Origin: Dillenia suffruticosa
Lineage: Eukaryota; Streptophyta; Magnoliopsida; Dilleniales; Dilleniaceae
Assembly: GCA_033439265.1 (NCBI GenBank)
Contig: JAVTVX010000008.1
Span: 3,720,001 to 3,784,000, forward strand
Length of the DNA: 64,000 nt
Direction: 5' to 3'
Shown: piece after piece, positions 50,011 through 59,462 of the stretch
How the letters are laid out: each line of letters begins with the position of its first letter
Position numbering within the stretch: position 1 is the stretch's first letter
Made by a program: the position numbers and the translations under genes
Notes under the pieces: generated by a model
Seen by the model: the letters and a program-made list of their open reading frames with translations, nothing else
What the model was told of the DNA's origin: nothing
The model's database searches: none

Positions 50011-51330
50011 ATGCCTCCTAAGAGAAAAAACAGAACTGCCTCAAGAGCTGCATCTATGATGGATAGGCATATTGTTACTCCTAAGAATACCACCCAACTG
50101 GTGGTGCTCAATGACCTTGTTGACGTTCCACCTACTGCCAATTTACCTGAAGACCAACCATAGATTGTAATACAGGACCAACCGCTTCCGCCCCCTGCTC
50201 CTGCCTCTCCAAAGAAGGTCACTTGACCCAAGATGGCTAGACTCAATTCAAAGTTACATGGCATAAGTGAACAACTGGAAGAACTCAGTCATGTTGTCAA
50301 ACCAAAAGCGCAGTCCTCCTCATATGGGTTGGGCGACATGCACCGATGACGACTTAAGCCCAGGGATCACCGAGAGCTTTTGGTGACTTCTCGATAAGAC
50401 TCTGACAACCTAAGAAAACATGTTGAAAAACTCGTAGCGGACAAACACAGACATGTAAATGTGAGAAGGGACGAACTGGCCCATCACTATTCAATTCTAA
50501 GGTCTTTAGTGAACCGATGCCTTGCGATGTGCTTCTCCCCCCATGGAAAGATACAATGGTACCACTGACTTTGAAGACCACGTGGCTCACTTTATGATAG
50601 TGATGGTCTTTAGAGATATGACAGATGTGGCCATATGTAAACACTTCCTTACAATTTTAAAGGACAACACCCTAACGTGGTTCAACTCACTCCCCCTGTT
50701 CAGAATCAAATGCTTCTCTTAGCTCCAATAGCAATTCAAGACTAACCTTGTGATTAGTAGGGGAGCCAAGAGAAAGTCTATATCCTTCTTTTCGCTGTAA
50801 CGAAGGGATGATGAGCCATTGAGAGACTTCTTTAACAAGTTCAAAATGGAGATGATAAAGGTCTCGGATCTAGACTATTCCATTATACTTACTGTATTGC
50901 TTACGAGGTTACAACTATCAGGGATGAAAATATCCATCACAAAGAATCCTTTATCCACTATTTAGGAGTTTTATGCCCGCACAAAGAAGTACATCGCTAC
51001 TGAGAACAGAAGCGTTCGACAAGCAATAGAACCAACTAGTTTAGAGTGAACACAGTTGATCACCCTGATAGGTCTCACCTAAAAGAGCCTGACAAGGGCT
51101 CCCTGAGCAACGAAGGTTTACGAGTTATACCCCCTTGAATGAGACACTGAGTCAAGTTTTACTTCAAATTCAGAACAAACTATGTCAGATGGCCTCCTCG
51201 CTCTACGGAAGACAACTCAAAGAAGGACAAGACACAATATTATCACTTCCACAGAGACTACGGCCACCTGACAAATGAGTGTAAGAAACTCAAGGGCGAA
51301 CTTAAGTTTCTTATTTGAAATGGTCGACTC
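50011..51330 (+). pseudogene. Decayed gag with zinc-knuckle remnant
   Basis: The frame starts ATGCCTCCTAAGAGAAAA, encoding a basic Gag N terminus. The capsid-like core lies at about 50,520-51,010 and contains MERYNGTTDFEDHVAHF, LTWFNSLPL, DEPLRDFFNKFK and KYIATENRSVRQAIEP. These match the plant gypsy 'retrotransposon gag' domain in order. A nucleocapsid remnant at about 51,233-51,290 reads YYHFHRDYGHLTNECKKLK; the first Cys of the CCHC knuckle is lost. In-frame stops and frameshifts interrupt the frame throughout, so no functional protein is expected. Confidence 0.85.
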
Positions 51331-51639
51331 TAGAGGTTCATAAGTACAGAGAGGGAAGGTCTCCCCCCTCAAGGCTCGTAGGTTGTGAGACATGAGAATG
51401 ACTAGGACAAACAACCGACCCCATAGAATGCCCGTAACTGGCCAGATAGAGTAATACTCCAAGTGTAAAGCGAGTATGATCTTTCGGATCCCTACCTTTC
51501 GACCCACATTTTAATGGCATTACATGACAGAAGAAATGCACCACCAAGCGGAATTGGGTAGATGGTGGATTCGATCTTCCACAAGATTGAGCCATTAGGC
51601 CCCGGCCTAAGGAAGTCCTTGCTATACATGCCGAAAAGC

Positions 51640-52110
51640 AGGCCAAGAATAAGAGACCAATGATCGGTTTCAGTGATGATTACTTAGTTAGGGTTGACTC
51701 AGATCGACATGATTCCCTTATTATCACAACAAAGATCGGATAATACGAACTGAGGAGAATTTTCGTGGACTAAGGGGTCAGTTGCAACTTACTCTATTGG
51801 GATGCTTTCCAGTAGATGAACTTCACCCAAATGCACTTGCAGCCGCATGCGAGTCCTATCAAAGACTCTGAATGTATAAATATATCCCGAAAGTACCATT
51901 TTGTTTCCCATTACTCTTGGTACCCGATCACGAGACCGCTACAACGATGTTCAATACGGTGAGGTTACCTTCATTTTATAATGTTGTCCTGGGATACCCT
52001 GGCTTGAATGCCCTGGAGGCATTGCCGAACACGAGACACATGAAAATAAAGTTCAGGACCTTGACTAGTATTAGAATGCCTCCATGCGCTTAGAATTCCT
52101 TGTGAACTCT
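51640..52110 (+). pseudogene. Decayed aspartic-protease-like region
   Basis: After gag, the reading RIFVD-stop-GVSCNLLYWDAFQ corresponds to the VDSGSS...LFYDAF active-site neighbourhood of gypsy proteases, with the Asp retained but followed by a stop. Downstream, PSFYNVVLGYPGLNALEALP matches the AYNAILGRPGLNALRA block of the same region. The coding signal ends near 52,110 and no reverse transcriptase follows. Confidence 0.75.
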
Positions 52111-52249
52111 CACAAGTAATCTCAATCCTTTTTCACTATCCCTGTTACTCTCATAAGACAACTAACTAAATCCTTTATTGCTCGTTTCATTAATTACATT
52201 ATGATCACTTTGCTCATAACGATTTGTTTTGTTAATCTCTTGTGATGTA

Positions 52250-52565
52250 GTGAACACACCAAGTATACTCTATCGAATGAATGTGCAAACAATAAGGATG
52301 AGTTTCCTTGTTGGGTAAACATGACCCACTCTAATGAACGAACGTGCCAACGATGTGGAATGCGTCTCCTTGCCAGGTAAGTACGGTCCACTTTTTTAAA
52401 TGAACGTACCAACAATAAGGGATGGATCTCCTTGTCAGACAGGTATAGCCCACTCTAACAATTGAATATGTAGACAATATGGGATGTCTCTCTCTGCTGG
52501 GCAGGTACGACCCCGTCTCCTTAATGAGCAGGTATGGCCCATCCTATCTCTCAAATGAGCTGACC
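52250..52565 (+). repeat. ~60-bp tandem repeat inside the retrotransposon
   Basis: About five degenerate units contain, in order, GCCCACTCTAA, TGAACGTACCAACAATA, GGGATG and TCTCCTTG. The TCTCCTTG landmark (or a close variant) occurs at 52,313, 52,365, 52,427 and 52,487, giving spacings of 52, 62 and 60 bp. Confidence 0.85.
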
Positions 52566-52699
52566 ATTGATAAAGGGTATATCCCCTCGGTGGAACTCTA
52601 TTTGTTATAAGGAGTACATTAAAGACGGAAGAACACTCGAACAAGGGAAATCTAGTGGAACTCTTTCATTAATTTTCTAGAAGGCTTACAAAAAGAATA

Positions 52700-55107
52700 T
52701 TGGACGTGAAAGAAATAAAAGCATAACTAAGGGAGAAAAGAAGGTAGGAGGCTCAGAAGCTCCAAATCAGCTTGAGGCATTTCAAGCGCACCAACTATAG
52801 TGTTCCCAACTGTAGCTTTTAAGAGAATCTCATTTATTGGTATGATTACTATCTTGTTATCGGAGGGTTCGGGGTTAGCCATCCATGTAACTGGGGGTAA
52901 AGCCCCCGAAAGCCCCAACGGTCAATAATCTCCTTAGCACACTGTAGGTCCTCGCTATACTTCTGTCGGGTGGACGCGTGCTGGTCAGTAGCCTTTGCCA
53001 CTACTTCCCTCAACTCAGATATTCTCCACTCAGTCGCCTCTAGCAGTTGGTCCCGTACTTCAACAAACTTCTCCAAGGCCTGAAGATGTGTCTTCTATAC
53101 TTTGACTTTGACTTCCAGCTCCTCATACCTCTTTGAGAGCACCTAGCACAGGCAAAGTGCCACGTCCCGTTGGGCCCTCAGCCTCTCCAGCTCTTCGCTT
53201 TGGGCGTTCAAAATAGATGCGAACGCCCTCTCCTCCCTGATCACCATCTCCTTTTGAAAGAGGACATTCTGTAATCAAGCCACTTCGACACCAATATGAA
53301 TGGCACGATGCCTTAGGCGATCTATCGTTTGCTCCCCCTGCAGCCTCTGGAACTCTGCAAGAATAATGGTCTGCACAAAATAAAGGGGATTATGCATTAT
53401 CGTTAGCAATAAGTAGAAGTGCAAAGCGAACATACTGTGAGCTTTAAGGATATTATAGCCTCATCGCTCTGCTCAAGGGATAACTTATGCAATTCCAAGT
53501 CAGAACGATCAAAGTTTCGATATTTTCTTCGCTTCGTTACTATGGGTATAGCAATAACGATGATCGTCAGTATTGACCATTATGATCTCATGCTTCCGTA
53601 GCCCGCGCCGACCATCTAAAGACAAAATGAGGATAAAAGGCTTGAGAACAACTCTCGTGTACCTTCTATTTGCCCAGTACCAGAGGAGTAGCTGAGGATG
53701 GATTAACGCCGATCTCTATATTCCCTGGGTCCTCCGCGATTTGTACCACCTCCCTATCCCTTTCGGGAGCCTAAGAAGCACAACCATTACCCTACTCCTG
53801 GGACTCCCCATTTACCATCTCCTCCTCCTCATCAGCTCCTTCACTGACTGCCTCAGAATACTCCTCAGGTGCTCCTTCATCCGCCCTAGCCGCAGAATGG
53901 ACATCAACTGCCCTAACGGATTTTGATGTATCCACGGAGCCTCGCTCTTCATCTCCTTTCGTACCTTAATCGGTAAGCTTGGCCGCTTGGTTCTCTTCCT
54001 CTTTAGAGCGAAAGACAAAACGGGAATAATATTACTACTAACGCCTTTAGCCGCCCCCTCTTTGTGTCGGCTTTCATCTGTTGATTAGTAGTTACTATCT
54101 CGATATCCCTCTCATCTGAAGAAACGAGAACATCGAGTAGCTCTATGCTTTTCTTCTTCATTAGAAAGGGCTTTTCAATTTTCTTCTTCTCCCCCAATAG
54201 CAAACCAAAAACGACAACATCTCATTGTCCAGAAGTGTCTTGATTAAGACATGACTCTTTCTGAAGGTGCAGTACTCATTGACGGAACGGACGAACCATG
54301 AGTGACAGGAGGACTTTGGAGACTTTAGACTGACGAAAGGTTCCTTATCGGCACCTAGGAGGATGGGCATCGAATCTTTCCTCATAAACTCCATGAAGAA
54401 ATATTTGTTCATTTAACTCTTATCAATGGTCTCCTTGCAATGAAACCTTCAGCCTGACTTCGGCCTAGTCAGTAGATAATACCAGCCTTGTGTGGCACGC
54501 TCGTGCGCTTATCTCTTAAGAGTGAAAATAGAAGACAAGATCTCTCAATTGAAGCGAAGACAACAAAAACTCAATAGCGATGTCATTGCAACTGCCAAAC
54601 GCCATGCACTAGGGATCAACAAAGTTAGGAAGATATTTCAATAAAGAAGAACCTGCCCCATGGGACCCATATATGACACTTTTAAACCATACTTAACTTA
54701 TTGCTTGTACATTAGGACACATCACTTCGGTGCCCTATTAGCCCTACCATCATCGGTGGCGAACCAAAGGGCATAGTCGTCGCCCAACAACATATCATTT
54801 TGGACATTTTGTATTTCCTCCATTATAATACTCCTGATGTCGCTAATACTCGGGTAGGCACGTGACGATGAACCCTTGGCTATTTTCGAGTCAGAGGAGA
54901 TGATCTGCAGGTTGCCTTTCTGCATGAAAGATAAGGCTGCTAAAAAGCAAACGTGACAGTACTTAAACAAATCGATGCCATGTCTTGTGAAGCGTATCAA
55001 AGACGTATCATATTTAATGTGACATACTAGCATCTTTTCAAGTCTCATTCGTTTAATGCTACTCCTGAAACCCTTCATAAGGAACGACAACAGGAGTCAG
55101 GGGCAAG
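52700..55107 (-). pseudogene. Long antisense frame with coiled coil in the retrotransposon
   Basis: Read on the minus strand from just inside the 3' LTR, open segments follow in order over about 2.3 kb, interrupted by stops. The first half holds the ORF at 55,090-54,722 and then segments reading SAWRLAVAM, GWYYLLTRPKSG and MNKYFFMEF. These resemble the plant 'putative gypsy type transposon' proteins (PF04195-like), which have NxWR and GWYYF-type blocks; this is from memory and needs a search. The C-terminal part (about 53,370-52,900) is strongly coiled-coil, with SEELERLRAQRD, KRYEELEVKVKV and FVEVRDQLLEATEWRISELR. These heptad-rich segments share one frame broken only by TGA/TAG codons, so the frame was once under selection. 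Confidence 0.6.
55081..55107 (+). promoter_or_regulatory. Degenerate polypurine tract before the 3' LTR
   Basis: The purine-rich GGAGTCAGGGGCAAG abuts the 3' LTR at 55,108, as expected for plus-strand priming. Confidence 0.5.
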
Positions 55108-55796
55108 TGATCGAGTATGGCCCAAAGGTCCATTATCACAAGACTAAGAATCTTTCATGCATAACATACTTGAAACATGTCGTCAATGCGAGATTTATAT
55201 TCCAAAAGGGTAGAAACGACTTATCTTCTTGGTGCACCTCAATAGGCCCCCTCTCGGTAATTGTCTGCTCGGCTTTTGCTTGGTGCTCCACACCCTTGTT
55301 CAATTAAAGGCAATATTCGTCTCTCCTTGGAATGCGGAGTCAATCTTCTGTAATAAGAAAGAAAACTTTTGACTGCTGTCTATAAGGAAAAGAATTTCTC
55401 AAGATCTAAACTTCCTCAAATGATAATATTTCAAGTCTTTGGAAATCTCTCTACAATCCCTGTGATTTCAAGACATCTTTATAAGAAAATTAGAGTTTTA
55501 ATATCCCGAATGCAAACAGAACTTGCACATATAATCTACATATTACCTTTGCTCGATCGACCAGGTATGTCCCCTTGCTCTTGGGACTCACACAAAGGCA
55601 AAGAAAGGCAAGCTTCCTTTCAGTCTATTTTTTCTCTTTTGAAAATCATTCGCTGATTTGAGTATTAGAGTCTCTCCCATCAAAACACTCTCTGACGGTC
55701 TTTTGAAAGTCTTATCGATCAATATCTCCGAATAATCAGTCATCCCATTCGAGTCAACAGAATAATCATTTTTGGAGCTTAGACTCACCTCCAACA
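55108..55796 (+). repeat. 3' LTR
   Basis: Begins TGATCGAGTATGG and ends CCTCCAACA. It aligns with the 5' LTR over its whole length and is followed by the GTTAT duplication. Confidence 0.95.
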
Positions 55797-55801
55797 GTTA
55801 T

Positions 55802-58546
55802 GTTTCACAAAATATTGTAACTATTTTTTTTTTACAAGCATTAAAAGTTCATGTGCCTCAACAAATTTTCAATGCATTAGTAAATGAAATTTTCTAATGC
55901 AAGTGTGACCAATTCACATGCATGGCTTTAATTCATGTTTCCGCAAAGATGGTAGTCGCTTTAAATCCTAACTCCGCCACTCCTAAATAGCTCCATTAGG
56001 ATAATGTTGTGAAGCACATGCATGCCCATCTTATCTAGTTCTCAAAATTCTCATATTATTATAAATAACATTTGGTTGAAGTGTAGTCAACAACTCCAAC
56101 GATCTTTATCATTGCGCTGTGGCTGTGGGTGCATCTAGGATGGAATTGCAAATCCCTAAGACCCCACTAATTCCAAGGATTTGTCCCCCTAGCTAATCCG
56201 TGCTCAGATGGAAATGGTAAACCAAACATGGCTTATTCATACGATTAGCCAAAAATTTATTCATATATATTTGATTTAGCGGAAATGACAGTCGGATCTT
56301 TTTAATAAAAACTCAAATTCAAATTTTAAAAATAAAAAAAAAAACTATCTATAGAAGATCCGACCATAATTCAAAGCGAATTAACCAAATTATAATTTTA
56401 AATACTCATTGATCAAACAAAAAATATTAATCAAAAATTTATAAAAGAAATATAATATTATAAATTCGCATAAATCTTAGTGGTAAATCTTGGGTTTTAC
56501 TTCATTAGTTTGAATTTATAGAGGAGATAATTATGGATAAACAAAATAAAAAAAAATTATGAATTATCAGAAGGGAAATTCACTTAAGATAGTTATGTCG
56601 AAATTGTTCAATTAATGTACTTTACTAGTTGGAACTTGGAGATCTTAAGAATGGGCTAAGTCCTCTTCTCTGACACTAATCCCACCAAAATCCCATATAC
56701 AGTGCAAACCAATGAGTAGAGTGCAGAAATCGTAAACCCTTTCCAACCCCTTGTTTCTTCATCATCCCCAAGCATGATAGCTCAAAGTAGATTTCAGATT
56801 TCTATGTTTGATACGAGGATAGAAATTCATTTTATTGCCCTAATTTAAATTTGTTTGTCTCTCTAAAAATGAAAAAGGAGGAGAAAAGAGCCAGCCAAGA
56901 CTTAGCTGTGGGGTAACATTGCACAAGGGAAAAAGAAACTTTTGCTAGTCGTATTTTGGACATGGCAAGATACCTGAATGGATTGTCTTCAAGACAATTC
57001 CTATTGTTCATCAGATGAAAAAGACATTGTTCTCAATATTTCTTCCCAAAGTCCAGCCTTTTGTCTCTCTAATGCCCATTGCAAGCACGTAGTCATGTCT
57101 AGTGAGACACATATTTGCTCTCGTAGCACTGCACAGAGGACGACCCTTTTATGGTGAACTTCATCTTCTACTTCGTCAAACACTAGCTTTGAAAATAACA
57201 TACGTGCTTCCTCATTTCAAAATCAAGAGGCAAAGACACTTCCCCAATGAATATAATGTCTTTAAACTTTAGGAAAATTGAATTTCATAGAAAGAAAATT
57301 CTTTTTGTTTATCTAATTAAAAGAGGCACATAAATTAAAAGCTATTCACATATTAGTGATCATATGATTTTTCATGATGGCAAATATATAATATGTCATT
57401 TAAGATGTAGCTTAAAGCTATTCACTTTGATATATAGAATGCATGTAATTTCTAATTTCAACTTGTGATATAAACAAAACGAACAATGACGTTCCAACAA
57501 CATATCCCCAGAACAAATTAAGCTATGCCCATCAATATTATATTTAGAATATCCAATTAGGGCAAATATGAAAAATTCCAACCATAATGAACATGTAAAT
57601 TTAATTAAAATTGAAACTTTCTCTGGATTTAATTAGAATAATGAGTATACGATGAAAAAATTTACTATTTTAGTCTGAAAACTCACATGTTTTCTCTCTA
57701 AAATTCAAATCTAAATTAGATCAAAAGTTACTGAAATATAATACTCAAAACAATGCCAAACTCCCTCGTAAACCAAAATGTTGTATATTCTTTTCTTTAT
57801 TTTTTAGAGAAAGCTAAGGACTTTGTTTTGTCAACATTGAAAACTAAAGAGATTAGTTGTCTAAAGTAGATTAATTTAGATACTATTACTTTGAATTTGA
57901 GAAAAATTTTCGGGATCAGTCTCGGTGGTTTTGTACGTGAGAAAGGGAAAATATATCGGCAACTAGTATTACATTACATTAATTTTAGTTTTTATTCTTT
58001 TGGTTAGTACTGAAATGAAATTTAAAACTAAAACTTTACAAGAACTTTAACTTGTTCAAATGACCATTTATACTAAATCGAAAAAAATTCTAATTTAATT
58101 ATACTTTAGTAAAAAGTAAATCATAAACTAATACCATATAAAATAAATTTTATTAGAATTTTAATTATAAACAAATTATACATGATTTCAATCCTTTGGA
58201 GACCTTCCATTAAGTCATATAATTTTTTATTTTATGACTTGATCCTATAAACTTTTATTTCATGATTTTTATGTTTGAGATTTGAGGAATTCTCTGTTCG
58301 AATATCTTTCATTGTTATTGTAGAAACTATTGTCCCATGATTTTCAAGTTAGGAATCAGAACATTTTCTTCTCCCTACTAGGGTTTGGTCTTTGTTGTAA
58401 GACCAAAATAATAATTTTTTATAATAATAATACTAATAAAAGAGAAATCAAATGCAGGCCCACTCATTTCCAGCTGGTCGTCGTTTTGGGACCAAATCGC
58501 GTCTTCTCTGTTGTAAAATGTGGTTCTAGAAAACAAAGCAGAGAGT

Positions 58547-58586
<40 letters not shown>

Positions 58587-58597
58587 GGAGGTAGTCC
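55802..58597. other. Intergenic DNA between the retrotransposon and the plastid-like ORF
   Basis: Mostly AT-rich DNA without a recognisable gene, except a doubtful ORF at 57,001-57,201. The last ~230 bases look like a promoter and leader of the next ORF: CTAGGGTTT (telo-box-like) at 58,379 and (GA)n at 58,550-58,577. Confidence 0.5.
57001..57201 (-). pseudogene. Unrecognised protein-like ORF fragment
   Basis: A 66-codon minus-strand ORF has a balanced, protein-like composition (LVFDEVEDEVHHKRVVL, then LQWALERQKAGLWEEIL) in an AT-rich setting that otherwise yields biased ORFs. It could be an exon or a relic of a lost gene. I recognise no family, and no flanking exon was found. Confidence 0.2.
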
Positions 58598-58798
58598 ATG
58601 GCGACAAATCTGGCCTCCTGTTTCTCGTCTCCTCTTCTTGGTCCACCGCTATCCTGTAAACCCCCAATTCGGTTGTCTTTTCTCCGTCTTGTTCGTCCTT
58701 TCAGAAGATTACAAAACCCTAGAAAATTTCGACCCCAAGTTTTCAATTGTTCAGCTTCTTCTTCGTTTGACGAATTCGACTTCAAAGATGAATCATAA
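58598..58798 (+). CDS. Short ORF with plastid transit-peptide-like N terminus
   Basis: The 66-residue ORF starts MATNLASCFSSPLLGPP and continues with Ser, Pro, Leu and Arg, no acidic residue in the first ~55 residues, and then an acidic end, SSSFDEFDFKDES. This is the composition of a chloroplast transit peptide plus the first residues of a mature protein. After the TAA the same frame continues IDSFSK up to a good donor (CCAAG|GTAAGATT at 58,819), so this may be exon 1 of a gene broken by one stop codon. The GA-rich leader and telo-box upstream fit a real promoter. No downstream exon was found; the next 3 kb is a minisatellite. The family is unknown. Confidence 0.45.
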   Translation: MATNLASCFSSPLLGPPLSCKPPIRLSFLRLVRPFRRLQNPRKFRPQVFNCSASSSFDEFDFKDES

Positions 58799-58823
58799 TC
58801 GATTGATTCATTCTCCAAGGTAA

Positions 58824-59462
58824 GATTCTAAGACTTGAGTACGTGTAATTCTTGCAATTCGAATGCTTAAATCATGCTAACTGCTTAATTTCTGATTAGG
58901 GTTTATGTACTTCTTTTAAATTAGGTCTACTTACTCTAGCGTTGAAGAGGTAATTCTTGCATCCCCCAATTAGGTAAGAGTCTAGGGTTTATGTAATTCT
59001 TGCAATTCTGATTACTCGTAACTGACGATCCGAATGGGAGTGTAGAAGAGGTGACGAAGAATGGCGGGAGAGAGACCATTGTAGAGAGAGAGAGAGAGAG
59101 AGAGAGAGGTCCTTCGTGAAGAACAATCTTGGAGACTACTTTGAATGCTGTGATTGAAGAAGAAGAAGAAGAGGAGGAGGAGGAGGAGGAGGAGGAGGAT
59201 ACTGGTCTTGGTAATGTCGATTGGGAATGTGCAAGTCTCGGCAACCATTGCTGAGAGAGACGCCAGTGTGATCTTCGTTAGGGTTTTGATTCCATTACTA
59301 GGGTTTCAAGTTGAGACGAACTCTCTAGCTTGGCGAAGACAGAACGTCCTTCTGTCGCCAAGCATTCTTCACCATGCACCCTAGATTTCTTGGATTAAAA
59401 GAACACTATATTTATGCATTATTATATGATTATTTCCCCCATTTTGCTTGCCTGGCGTGTGA
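58824..59462. other. Spacer or intron with telo-boxes and purine repeats
   Basis: Contains several TAGGGTTT telo-box-like motifs (about 58,899, 58,984, 59,280 and 59,297), repeated phrases of TAATTCTTGCAATTC (58,847 and 58,995), (GA)n at about 59,081-59,108 and a (GAA)(GAG) array at 59,156-59,199. No coding exon is recognised. Confidence 0.5.
59156..59199 (+). repeat. (GAA)n(GAG)n microsatellite
   Basis: A purine triplet array of about 44 bases (GAA units then GAG units). Confidence 0.96.

Larger units (their letters stand above)
49254..55801 (+). mobile_element. Complete but decayed Ty3/gypsy-type LTR retrotransposon, non-autonomous
   Basis: The element proper spans 49,259-55,796 (6,538 bp) and is flanked by the 5-bp target duplication GTTAT (49,254-49,258 and 55,797-55,801). 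LTRs of 691 and 689 bp begin TGAT and end AACA. Inside, in order, are a decayed primer-binding site, a gag frame with stops, a zinc-knuckle remnant, a protease-like region, a ~60-bp tandem repeat and a long antisense frame. I find no reverse transcriptase, RNase H or integrase, so it depended on another element. By eye the LTRs differ at roughly one base in 5 to 10, mostly transitions, so the insertion is old. Confidence 0.95.

Noticed and set aside
51217-51646. Minus-strand ORFs of about 100 codons in the retroelement
   Set aside because: The plus strand carries the recognisable Gag zinc-knuckle remnant here, so these are shadows.
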